Assembly (NCBI GenBank): GCA_036785325.1
Contig: JAXIVH010000018.1
Coordinates: 2,815,145 to 2,879,144, forward strand
DNA length: 64,000 nt
Source: Urophycis tenuis
Taxonomy: Eukaryota > Chordata > Actinopteri > Gadiformes > Phycidae
Direction: 5' to 3'
The notes under the pieces were generated by a model. The model was not told the origin of the DNA and did not search any database. It saw nothing but the letters and a program-made list of their open reading frames with translations. Of this stretch, positions 20,558 to 32,064 are shown piece by piece. The stretch's first letter is position 1; every line of letters begins with the position of its first letter. Position numbers and translations under genes: made by a program.

Positions 20558-22351
20558 TCTAAAATAAGGAGAAATGGGAAATCAGGACTACATCTGTTGG
20601 AAAATGGTAAATTCCTTTGGCTGGGAGTTTTGGACACGTGCCAGGTAACGGCAGCTCAACTACGCAACTTTCATGCTCCATTTAACGGCTGACAATTAAC
20701 ATTACGTTAACATTTTGACATGTTGTATTGAATGTTGGGTCGACGTAACAGCTACTTAAGTATACTTAAGTACTTATAATTCAGTCTAAAACACTGACAT
20801 TGTTTTGCAAACGGCCAACATCGATTTCCTGTTCCTTCTAGGGTTTGTTTTCCGAGGTGTCTATTGTGTCGTTATTTTTTGTACTTTGTGACTAAACTAT
20901 TTAGCCACGACAAAGTGAAATACTATACGAAATGGTAAATAGCACATCGGGTGTGTCGTACTAATAAGTCTATCTTATAAATAACATCTTAATGTCAAAG
21001 CTGTAAAAACCTTAGAAAATGTTCCCGTCCTTCTTTCAAGAGGAACCCATACATGCTAGCTGTTCTGCTCCCTACATAACAACAAACTACAATACACGTA
21101 TATTGTACCAGTGTTGTGCGCAAACGTGATTAGTTGTTAGAAATATAACAACGAACTATAGGGTTACACATATCATAAATCAGCAACATGATAACCAATC
21201 CCACGGAAACAACCTCAAACGGTAAACGGTTACCTAGCATTTCACGACCTACCTCAAATACGAAACGCTGTTAGAAGCACCCTCCTAAAAACAAAACTAA
21301 CTACCTAAAATAAGAAATAAAAACCGTATGTTGGCTCATTTGACGACTCGCTGTCCAACAACGGACGAGATTAGTCCAACACTGATCGACTTCCTGACCT
21401 CCTGCCTGCACCGTTTTTTGAACCTCGCGCTCCTCGTACCTGGCCAATCACAGGACATGTCGTCTCAGCTTGGCTGCGTTTTCATTGGTCAAATCGTATG
21501 TTTACAAGGTAGTGTGCGCTGCGTAAACAGATGAAAACAAAGACTGCTTTATAAGTTCCTACCTCCTGTTGTAGGCTATGGTTGTAGCTAGTCTGGTGCT
21601 GGGCGACGTGAAACAATTTGGATATGCTTACATGAACACGTTAAAGTATCCAGCCAGTACATTACAATTGTAGACTTCTGTAGTTGAGTCAAATAAATGT
21701 AGCACTACACCACTGGTTATGCACCATAGGAACAATTCATGACCCCATACAAGTATTTGATATTTGATAAAACAGCAGCGTTTCAAAACATTAGATCAAT
21801 ACAATCATTATAATAAACAACCCAACTGAATTTCAACATATGTCAAGCTCATTTCATCCACTATGTTATAGATGAAAAAAATATTTATTTGTGGATTAAT
21901 GTAATACAAAAATGTTAATAGTTGTTACCTAATTCATTTAAATTGTAAATGACAGTGAATGTTGTAAACTTCCAATTTATTTGGAAAATAAAAAATATAT
22001 GTCTTCATCAAATATACCTTCATCATTCATCATTAACTCATAGCTGAGATTTCAAAGAACATGGAATTAGTGTAGTGAATACAAGTCCCAAAAAATTCAA
22101 TTAAATATCATATTTGTATGTATATATCTATGTTTATCTATATATTTTCTCTGAGCAATACTATTGTTAGATTAAAAAACAAAAAAAATCCTAAAGCCTG
22201 GGCCGTGATAGTTCAAAAACAAGACATACGTAAGTCAAGGTTATTCATCACAACAAGGATATAAAATGTTGCCTGTTTGATACAACAAAATAAAACCACA
22301 CATGTCATCACACATCTGCAAGCCACTGAACACGGCTCAGACTGCACACCA
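20558..22351. other. spacer between kif20a and slc7a2; kif20a 5' region and slc7a2 3' UTR
   Basis: No coding exon is recognisable. The kif20a promoter candidate lies at 21410-21490. Minus-strand AATAAA motifs at 21976-21981 and 21884-21889 could end the slc7a2 transcript. The rest is AT-rich. Confidence 0.5.
21414..21488 (-). promoter_or_regulatory. kif20a: candidate kif20a cell-cycle promoter (CHR plus CCAAT boxes)
   Basis: A TTTGAA (CHR-type) hexamer at 21417-21422 lies about 25 bases from a CCAAT box at 21444-21448. A second, inverted CCAAT (ATTGG, 21484-21488) lies 40 bases further. Phased CCAAT/CHR modules bound by NF-Y and DREAM/MMB are typical of G2/M kinesin genes. The transcription start is not defined and the assignment is inferred. 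Confidence 0.4.
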
Positions 22352-24169
22352 TTACTCAATATTTCTAGGGGTGTACTGTATATTGACATCATTTTGTGTG
22401 CTTTCAAGCCTTTGTTTCTGCACGCTGTGCTGCACCCCATAGCAAAAGTAGATCAGCAGACCTGTGAAAAGGGAAACATCTCCCATCATTATATACACAA
22501 ACACAGCCAGTGTTGTTGAAAGCTTTAAGAGTCGTTGGCGGTTCATTTTCCATACCAACTGCCATCCAGACAGCGTAGCGAGCCCACGTGTCTGCTCCCA
22601 GCTGGATCATGAGGTAGACGTTGACGAATATGCTGAGGATAGGAAGCACGGGCAGGAAGGGAACCTGGAGGAGATCACAGAGGAGGTCACATATTGAACA
22701 ATCAAACCCTCTCAATAACAAAAATACAGTAATAGTACAGTAGACTGGAATTGGATAGAGCAGTTTAATGTAGTGAGTTGAGTCATTTAGAGTAGACTGG
22801 AGAAGTCTATTAGAGTACAGTAGAGTTCAGCATAATAGTTTATAGTGCAACAGAGAAGAGCTCAGTCAATTAGAGTAGAGTAGAACAGAATAGAATACAA
22901 TGTAACAAAACACAATAGATTATAGTAGAGTAGAGAGGAACAGAGCAGAACATAGTACAATAGAACAGAGTACAGCAGAGTACAGTACAGTGCAGTATTG
23001 ACAGCATCCCAACCCCAGCATCAACAGCATCATGTTTACAATGTGTGTTTCCCCACACCATGAAAGCAGCCTTAGCGGTGTTTTGTGGCTGTCTCCAGAT
23101 GGCAGCCACCAGGAGCCCCAGGAGCACCAGGAGCACCGTGAAGAGCAGGAGGCTCCACCACTCCTGGCTCCGCAGGGAGTCCCCCGCCCTGCTGATCAGC
23201 AGGCTCACAGCGATGGCTATGAAGACTGGAGGAACAGAGCTTCATGGATGTTATGGATCCACAAGGACTTTCAGCTTTCTCAGTAGCCTACACTTTATTC
23301 ACATGCTAAATAGAAGAGATACAACATAGCATGACATATTTAAGAAACAACGTAAGACATGTAAGTATTAGTAGCTAACAGTAGCTCAACTAAAACACCA
23401 ATTTATGATGATTCTCATCCTAAATACTCATGATACTACCACAGCTAATAATAATAATAACATAAAGATGATAATGAAATAGAATGAACAGAATGTAGTA
23501 ATAATAACAGAATAACAATAATAATATTAGGAAAAAGGTTTACTGATGGAGATGGTGATCCTGGACACGTTGGTGGAGGTGCGAGGGGTGGCTTGTGAGG
23601 GCGGAGACAACATGCTCATCAGAGAGAAGGATTCTGGTTTGCTGGAGCCTGAGTCCTCAGTGAGGTCCGCCTGGTACCTGCGTGGATATCAAACGCTTTA
23701 TTCAAATAGTCCAAATGTACTATACTACAACTTTAAACTGTCTTTTTATTGTGCTCCATAATAAGAACGTTGTGTAGCCATTTCTGTGTCAAAGAAGTAG
23801 AGATCAATCTTAAACCTCATGTTAATGAGTCTTGTTTAATGAATGACTGATATGTGTGGACAACATACATATTAATGATCCTAATTCCAATATGGAATTA
23901 TTTTATAATGTGCATTTTGAGTGTTGTTTCTAAATTACATTTTCTTCCATTTATGTCCAAAAACATCCATAGAAAAAAATCGTACTTTTTCTATTCACAT
24001 TCTGTACCAAATATTTATATAATGAAAGTGAATGACGCCAAAGAAAGTGTCCTGGTTAGACCGTACCTTAATATGAGAATACACACGGCTACGAGCGTGT
24101 AGGCGAAGAGAGTTCCAATGGACATCATGTCAACCAAGGCCTTCAGGTCAAACACCAGGGCCATGATCG

Positions 24170-24238
<69 letters not shown>

Positions 24239-24548
24239 CCCATGAGCTGCAGCTGCTTTTCAATGCACCATGCTACAGTATACATCACCACATCACACAT
24301 ATGCATGGCACACACACACATCCATATGTACACACATTTACATTTACATTTAGGGCATTTAGCAGAGGCTTTTATCCAAAGCATCTTACAAAGAGTACAT
24401 TTGTCATAAGAAGGTTAAACATTTCATTGCTGCTAATACAGTAAGAAAGTCACCAGAACAAGGTTCAAGCATTTCAATGGCTAGGTTACCCATTGCTAGT
24501 ATACAACATGTCTGACTAAGTGCCAAGTTACACACATGAACTCAAATA

Positions 24549-24616
<68 letters not shown>

Positions 24617-25856
24617 GTACCTGCGACAGCGCCGGACACCAGTGTAGCGATGACGGGGCTCTGCCTGTCACTCATCCTGCTCAGCACCTTGAAGAGCAGG
24701 CCATCCCGGGACATGGCGTACAGAACGCGGGGCATGGGGAACATGGAGCCCAGGAGGCTAGGGTCAACACATGAAAAAACAACGTGCAAACAGCTGTTCA
24801 ACAAAGCGTACAGAGAACGTACATTGTGATTACATTGTGAAATACACAGTGTCATCAGTGTTATGACCTGGGTGTTGGTGTCTGTTTGTATCTCTGCTTA
24901 AAAAAACTGAAATCTTCGAGCTTCGGATAAAATGTAAAATGACAAAAATAATTAAAATGAATACTAATGAATATAATAAATATTCCTAAACAATAATGAA
25001 CTGTAATTACGGAAATACTGTTCATTTAAATTAATTGAATAGGTCATTAACATTAACCTCTATAATGCATTTTCTCAAGGTAAAGAAACCAACGTAATTC
25101 CCCAACCAGATGTGTTGTGGGAGGTGTTGGTTTCCCATCATGCATCACCTGGTGGACAGGGCGCACAGGGAGCCCACGGCCACCGCGTACTTGGCTGGTG
25201 CCCAGCCGATGTGCTCAAAGGCCACAGGCAGCGGGCTCTGCACGCTGATCATGTAGTAGGGCATCAGCAGCGTCAGCGCCGCCGACACGCCAAAGTACGC
25301 CAGGAAGCAGACGAGCAGCGAGGCCACGATGCCCAGTGGGATGGACTTCTGGGGGTTCTGAACCTCCTCCCCTGGGGGGGGGGGGGGGGGGGGGGGAGAC
25401 ACGCGTCAGGTTAGACGAAGCATGATTACGTTTGTGTGTTGTAATGATTCATCTCATCCATGTGGTATGTTAATGTGATACCACCTACCTCACTCACCTC
25501 TTTTTTTTTATTCACTACTTGTCAGATGAGACACTGGATTTTTGTTGTCTAGTACTTGTGCAATGACAACCAAGTTGAATCTAATACAAAACCCTTTTAT
25601 TAGTTATTTAGCAGACGTTTCAACCAAAGTGCCTTACAGTGAAAATGAGGTGAGATAAGAATGACAAAGCCTAGACAGGAAATGAGGGTAGATAGGAGGT
25701 GCTCTTATATATTTTTTGTATATTGTTACATATTACATGTTATATTATATATTTATATATTCTAACGCTCAACTATACGTAGAGTGTCTGTCTCTTCTTT
25801 TTTTTCCCTGGAGTATTGTAACAAATGCAATTTCCCTCAGGTATCATTAAAGTATT

Positions 25857-25889
<33 letters not shown>

Positions 25890-27685
25890 AGATAGATGTA
25901 GATGGAGTAGGTACGAGTTCGGGTGCATGCAGGATTGAACCAATAACTAGTATTCAAACACCTGAACCACAAGACTGTTTGGCCCAGCCTTTTTGTATTA
26001 CCCTTCATGTATTTGATGGTCGCACTTGACTGAACCGACCTGTTGTGGCAATGCAGTCGAATCCCACAAAGGCGTAGAAGCAGGTTGCTGCCCCTGATAT
26101 GGTTCCATCCAGGCCGAAGGGGAAGAACCCTCCTTTACCATAGCTACTGGTGTCATTCAGCGCCAGGTTACTGAGGAAACACGGATGGAGTTATCACTTC
26201 TTCGGTTCATGATGGATTGATCCATGAATTGATCATTCATTCATTCATTCATTCAATCTGATTTCAGTTTCCTTATCATTGAATGAATAACCTAAATGCA
26301 ATTTCATTTATTTTCATTGATAAGATTTTATTGATATCAGTAAAAATGCTGGTATATATACTATTATATACTATTCTAAAATGTTGTACAGAAATTGATT
26401 ATACTGTATTATAATGATACCACTAATTCCTGCAACAAGCAGGAATGTCACTTTACAACGATATTAACACATCGTTGTAAAGTGATTTAGGACGGGAGGT
26501 ATATATTTATATACAACTATATGTAAATATATAATGATCTACTATACAGTATATATTGATGTTTCCATGTGTTGTATTCAGTAAAATGTTAGTTCCATAC
26601 CCGTATAGTGATTCATTGAGGATGGACTCCTCACTGGTGTACCAGTTATCAATGTCCCCCTTTATGAAGCCACTGATGATCACAAACAGCAACACCAGGA
26701 TATTCAGCGCTGTGAAGATCTTATTGACTATAGCCGACTCTTTGGCACCAAACGCAAGAATCCCTGAGAAGAAAGTAGACACAAAATTACACATATGTGT
26801 GTGTATTTGTTTTTACATACACGTTTATTTTAAACATATCAGAACAAATGTTTATTGAAGAATATGCAGCATTTGTTTAAGGGAATACATGTTCACAACA
26901 CAAAAGATTATTGTTAGTTATAATCCCTCATCCCCTCATCTTCATTTCAAACATGTATTTAGGTAAATTATAGTTCATCCTCAGATATACACGCTGTGAC
27001 AAATATCCTTACAGCAGACTATGCATACACAATACCTGCCAATAACATTATGAGGCCGGCTGCAAAGAAGTCTGGGTAGGGAGCCAGACCAGGGAGATCA
27101 ATGGCAGCCGTATTTCTTAGCGAGCCGCCCATGACGTTCCCGATGAGGTCATCAAAGGTTCCACTCCATGCTCGGGCCACGCTGGACGTTCCTGACCGGC
27201 AGGTTAAGTGCAGACATAATGGTTCTCACACTGCTCATGGGCATTCAGATTTCAGAAGGTGATTTAGATGTATTATCTGGCGAATCTCGGTGAATCTGCT
27301 CAGAAACGTCCGTACCGATGACGTAGGACAGCAGCAGGTTCCAGCCCGTCACGAAGGCCCATATCTCCCCGACCGTCACATAGCTGTACAGGTAGGCCGA
27401 GCCCGTCTTGGGGACCCGCGCGCCGAACTCAGCGTAGCACAGCCCGGCAAAGATGGACGCCACGGCGGCCACCAGGAAGGAGATGATGATGCTTGGCCCG
27501 GACACGGTCCTGGCCACCTCCCCCGACAGCACGTAGACCCCGGCGCCCAGGGTGCTGCCCACGCCCAGCGCCACCAGGTCCAGCGTGGTCAGGCAGCGCC
27601 GGAAGTTAGACTCCTCCCCCTCGGGCTCCAGGGGCTTCCTTCTGGACAGGCTGCTCAGGAACCGCAGCACCCGAGCCCCGGACAT
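22352..27685 (-). CDS. slc7a2: cationic amino acid transporter, CAT-2 type (SLC7A2), 11 coding exons
   Basis: Plasma-membrane transporter of the SLC7 CAT subfamily, exchanging arginine, lysine and ornithine. Exons in transcript order: 27316-27685, 27036-27191, 26601-26763, 26040-26170, 25149-25371, 24621-24757, 24067-24169, 23544-23677, 23059-23225, 22556-22664, 22352-22461. They join in frame to 600 aa (human SLC7A2 658; the shortfall is mainly in the loop encoded by exon 8 and the C-terminus). Seen: GVGSTLGAGVYVLSGEVA, GLCYAEFGARVPKTGSAYLY, CFYAFVGFDCIATTGEE, and about 14 hydrophobic segments. KESAIVNKIFTALNILVLLF, FDLKALVDMMSIGTL and IWRQPQN with VNVYLMIQL favour SLC7A2 over SLC7A1/3. A splice acceptor one base before the ATG implies a separate 5' UTR exon. 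Exon 6 has RQSPVIAT, resembling the CAT-2A alternative exon. Confidence 0.93.
24171..24236. repeat. (CA)n microsatellite at the slc7a2 exon 7 acceptor
   Basis: About 33 CA units, read as TG on the transcribed strand, run directly into the CAG acceptor of exon 7 at 24169/24170. Confidence 0.97.
24336..24530 (-). mobile_element. L2/UnaL2-tailed nonautonomous retroelement, reverse orientation
   Basis: Second copy of the family at 14996-15215 (shared GAGTACATTTGTCATAAGAA and GCTGCTAATACAGTAAGAAA segments). It lies between the two CA arrays of slc7a2 intron 6. Confidence 0.75.
24551..24614. repeat. (CA)n microsatellite at the slc7a2 exon 6 donor
   Basis: About 32 CA units, TG on the transcript, begin six bases into intron 6. 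Confidence 0.97.
25374..25396. repeat. poly-G/poly-C tract at the slc7a2 exon 5 acceptor
   Basis: A 23-base homopolymer, C on the transcript, forms the complete polypyrimidine tract of the exon 5 acceptor (AG at 25372-25373). Confidence 0.95.
25795..25895 (-). repeat. (TCTG)n-tailed interspersed repeat, reverse copy
   Basis: The reverse complement reads (CAGA)n then AATACTTTAATGATACCTGA, matching the forward copy at 33025. It is in slc7a2 intron 4. A tRNA-like or SINE-like stretch (GGATTGAACC) follows at about 25930. Confidence 0.55.
26448..26485. repeat. 15-bp perfect inverted repeat, slc7a2 intron 3
   Basis: Arms 26448-26462 and 26471-26485 are exact reverse complements around an 8-base loop. 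A smaller 7-bp hairpin lies just upstream. Confidence 0.7.
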
Positions 27686-29510
27686 CCTGACAGAGAACCG
27701 GCACGTGGTCGGTTACGGGTCAAGGGTCAAGGGTTAGCTCTTTAGCAGGCACCCTCATCTGAGACGACTCCAGGTGTTAGTCGGGTATTTGTCGTTGAGA
27801 TGATGGAAGGGGGTTAGCGCATCTTGGTCAAGGGGGCCTACACAGACAATCTACCACAGACAATTTTGCTTAAAGCTGTTCACAGCGGTAGGGTATATAT
27901 TCTGATTAACAGAGAGGACATGGCTCTGCACTGCTCATCGTTCTGAACACAAGCCATAGCACAGTATGTATGGCTTGCCCCAAAGAGTCCAATGAACACA
28001 CACCCTCAAGCATGTAGATTGATTGATCTCCAGACCACTCGAGTTATCTGCCCGGTAGAACACCAGACCCCTCTAACCACTCAAGACAACCTCATAAAGA
28101 GTCATGTCAGATCTCTCTCAATAAGGCCTCCCTGATGCACGGTTTGAAAACACAATTAATCTCTTGCTTGCACTCTGTGTTACCACTCCTGTATTGCCGC
28201 TTGCTCTGCACACAGTCCACAGTCCAAACTTGGGTTTCTTCCTCACTGGTATTTGAGGGGTACTTATCAGGGGCAAGGCGCATGTGAGGCCCTTTCAGAC
28301 GGTGTCATGTGATGACGTTTCTGCGTGGAAACCTGGCTGTTCAAACAAACCTGACCTCTGAGATGAAGACATTCTCAAGCGTGAGCCAGGTAGATGACAC
28401 ACATTTCTAAGGGTTTAGGTCAACAACTCTGGAAAGTGCACGCATGTGTAACATATTTGACACTGAACAATAATATTAATGGTTGAAGGTTTTTAGACCA
28501 TAGCTTGATGAAAAAATGCTTGTACTTTAGCAATCAAACTGTTTGATTAAATCTTGCACAATGTAGACGAGTACATGTGTACAAGCACATATATAAACAT
28601 ATTCAAGTCCTTTGGCCTCTATTTTGACAAATCAGCATCGTCAAAATAGAGAAATACATAGGCTATTCCTAATGATTCATGTCAATCTTAGTGCTCAACA
28701 TTGGCACTTAGAGATGAAGACTCATTACTTTCAAAGTAAAGTAAAGTAACTACTTATTTCAAGACCGAATCAGTAGATTCAATGCAATGAGACAGCAAAA
28801 TGTTTTACTAATAACCTGTATGCATAACAAGATGGTGTCTCAAGTAATATTGAGACAAGGGCAAAGATACAATCACTTCAGTCACATTTAAGGACATGAT
28901 GATATTGGATATCAAGTTAGAATTTAAATAAATTACAATGAAATCTACATAAAATGACTTGTGACATGCGACAAATCAACATCGCCTCACCATTATAACA
29001 TAAAAAACAAAACAAAAAAAGTTGTCATCAGAAATTGATAAACAATTCTTCACTTTTGATCATTTCAATTTGAACTGACTTTTCGATGTTTTAGTTTTAA
29101 GAGCCCCTAAACCTCTTTCATAAATGTTATGTCTTTCTTTTCTTTTTCTCAAAATGTCATTATTTCATTCATGTTCAGCACCACTGAATAGAACCTTTGT
29201 CTGTGAGTCTGACCATATTAAACAATGAAACATGTTATTTAAAAATCGCAACACAAATGGGAGTTTTTTTTAATTAAAGGCATTGTTCAGCAGTTCATCC
29301 TTACCTGTTTGCTGTTTGGTCAGGCTGTGAGTCTCCACGTTTCTATACCAGACTATTTTGGAGTAAATCTCCTCTGTCTATCTGCCTCAAGCCCACATCT
29401 TGAGGTACGCACAACATTTTTGACACATTATGTTACATTTCAGATGTCCATGCCATTTCTGGAAAAAGACCAGATTTATTTGACAGCCTGCTTTTGAAAT
29501 CTCTGTTTGA

Positions 29511-29620
29511 AGATAGACAGATAGGTAGATGAATTCTTTATTCATCCCGAGGGACATTTTTGAGAAAAATGCTAGTGTTATTTTACACTTTTTGATACCT
29601 TTGATACATCTAGTGATTCA
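29511..29620. repeat. GATA/GACA-tailed interspersed repeat copy
   Basis: GATAGACAGATAGG is followed by TTCTTTATTCATCCCGAGGG, the same junction as the copies at 8137 and 33025. Confidence 0.55.
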
Positions 29621-29929
29621 TTTACAGTAAGGAGTGTTTTTGTAATATTCCACATGCCTTGGAATGATTTCCACATTATACCAAATGTAAGTGTTTACAT
29701 TTGCTGCAATAAGGTGATCTCTTTCTGACCAGAGACTGGAAGTGCACATGTTGTTTTGATTTTATTAGGACGGGGGCATCTGCTTAGCAACAAATTGATG
29801 ACTTGCTCGTTAGAGTGTGAGAAGAACACTCAGAGCAATCCATTTCTCCCTGGAAATGTGCTCACAACATGAACTAATGCTAGCAGCAGGGATGGTGTTT
29901 AACAGTAATTACAGACAGATACTGTAGAG

Positions 29930-30042
29930 AGAGAGAAAGAGAGAAGGAGAGCGAGAGAGAGATAGAGAAAGAGAGAGAGAGATAGCTGGATGGATGGATA
30001 GATAGCTGGATGGATGGATGGATAGATAGATAGATAGATAGA
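29930..30042. repeat. GA-rich and GATA/GGAT simple repeats
   Basis: Degenerate (GA)n followed by TGGA and TAGA tetranucleotide runs. Confidence 0.9.
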
Positions 30043-30984
30043 ACTCTTCGAACCCTAACCTCTGCACCCTACCTCTATGCACCTATATGCACCCTTGACA
30101 TATCATCAACAATAATCCCTGTTGGTTGCTGTTGGATCGCTATCCTGCTGCTATGACCGTCTGCCCCACATTGTCTTCGTCTTTTGCCCTTTAGGCTGCT
30201 GTGGCCTCAGTGCTTTAACACGTGATTGTAAAAGCACTACCTTATTTTATACCTGTAAATTGTTACATAACAGACGTCCAATAAACATGCGACCCAACGA
30301 ATCGGTAAAAAGCCAGCCCCTCTGTGGTACCAGGTCGCTGGGCTTCAGGAGCTGGGAGGTTAATGACTTCATTAGCTGAAGGGAATGTACCGGCGCTCTC
30401 CCTGTTAATGATTCATCCAACGGAACAGGTCCAGTCTTCCCTTTGTCTGAGAAACTCGTACAGGACACATCAGACACGGCTCTCCTTGAGATGTGATTGA
30501 TCCTGATCCTCTTCCAGAACACTTGTATTTAAAATATCATCCAAGAATTCTGGTAAGGAAACTATTTAATTTGATACTTATAACTATCATGAGTTTGGTG
30601 ACTTTAGGTGAAATTGGTGTTATACTATTGTGGTTATGAATAAAATCAGTCGAGGATCTATGAGTTAAATGTTGGTGATAGACCTTTAAAAGCGCTTTCT
30701 ATTATTCAAGATTCATAGGATCTAATTTTGTTGGGAAACGAGAGCACATTTTGAAACCACTAGAATTGGACTTTTAAGTCTTTTTCTGTTAATCTGTGTA
30801 GCCCTACAGGCAAGACGCAGGGCCTACATCACACTCCCGGTTATGAAATGCACGGCGCAAATTGGACGCTATTACATCTGGAGAGGCTTACCAACAGAAG
30901 CCCACCGCGCATTATCATCTCCATAACCGTTCTACTTTGTTCAGCATACCATTATAGAAAGTGGTTGTGTAAAATGGCATCCTT

Positions 30985-30985
<1 letters not shown>

Positions 30986-31058
<73 letters not shown>

Positions 31059-31114
31059 CGCACACATACACGCACACACACGCACACACACACACATACT
31101 CACGTACGTGCACG

Positions 31115-31184
<70 letters not shown>

Positions 31185-31196
31185 CACACACACACA
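30986..31196. repeat. compound (CA)n microsatellite upstream of casr
   Basis: Two long CA arrays (30986-31057 and about 31120-31196) are separated by an irregular CACG/CATA-rich linker. Confidence 0.95.
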
Positions 31197-31941
31197 AGCG
31201 CGCGCATCTCTCTGTAATGTTTATGTTTGTAGTAAGTGGCCCTCCAGATATCCTCTTAATGGCCGCCACCATCGCACGGCGGCTGCAGGGGCTTTTTTTT
31301 TCCAGGATTAGGAGCCGGATGGAGGGCCGGCCATCACACTTTTCCATGGTGACCGCTTTTTACAAGCCAGCGCGTTTTAGACCCCAGCGCTCGCAGGAAG
31401 CCCGCTCACTCAAGTGTGACTCTCTCCCTCGCTTGGGCGTGCGAGCTTAGGCACTTCAAGCGGCATCCGTATAATCTGCTGCCCTGGGTGACGATGGGAA
31501 TATAAACACCGGCTAATGTTCGCACCCCCCCCCCCCACCCCACCCCACCCCACCCCCCCAGGGTGGGAAATATAACTACAAAATGATGCAAAAACAGGAC
31601 AAGAACAGATAAGATGTTTTGAAAAGAGTGCCGGTTTTGTACAATACTTTTGTCAATACTTTGTACAATACTGCTGGATTGGAGGAGGTTCTGTGTGCCA
31701 TTCACTAGGCAATTTGATGTATTTAACCAATACACAATTATTAATTGCATATTAATACTTCCATATATCTTATACGCATAGTAATTGTATAAAGTAAATG
31801 ATGCTGAATTAAATTGTTGTTTTCAGCAAGAAGTGTATTTTCCCACATTTGACTCTAAACGTGAACATTTTACGCAACATTGAAACCACATGCGATGCTG
31901 AGCAGGGAATTAAAAACATCCATGTTCTCTTCCTCCTGCAG

Positions 31942-32064
31942 GTATTTTAAAAGCGTCCAACCATGAGTAGGGCCGTGCCAGAGAGCAGGCAGATCTATGG
32001 ACCACAATGAGGCCAACGGGGAACTTCTGAGAGGAATACAATCTCGTCTTGACCAAAGACAGGG
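31942..32064 (+). other. casr: casr 5' UTR exon segment
   Basis: A good acceptor (TTCCTCCTGCAG) ends at 31941, and no further AG is needed before the ATG at 32065. The 123 bases between are therefore probably 5' UTR joined to an unseen upstream exon, as in mammalian CASR, where translation starts in exon 2. Confidence 0.5.

Larger units (their letters stand above)
27686..31941. other. spacer between the divergent slc7a2 and casr genes
   Basis: Holds the upstream regions of both genes. The slc7a2 coding exon begins at 27686 with an acceptor AG at 27687-27688, so its 5' UTR exon must lie further right. Otherwise I see a 12-bp inverted repeat (28617-28651), a repeat copy at 29511-29620, GA/GATA-rich satellites (29930-30042), the CA arrays at 30986-31196 and a C-rich run near 31527-31560. 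No open frame of credible coding quality is present. Confidence 0.5.
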
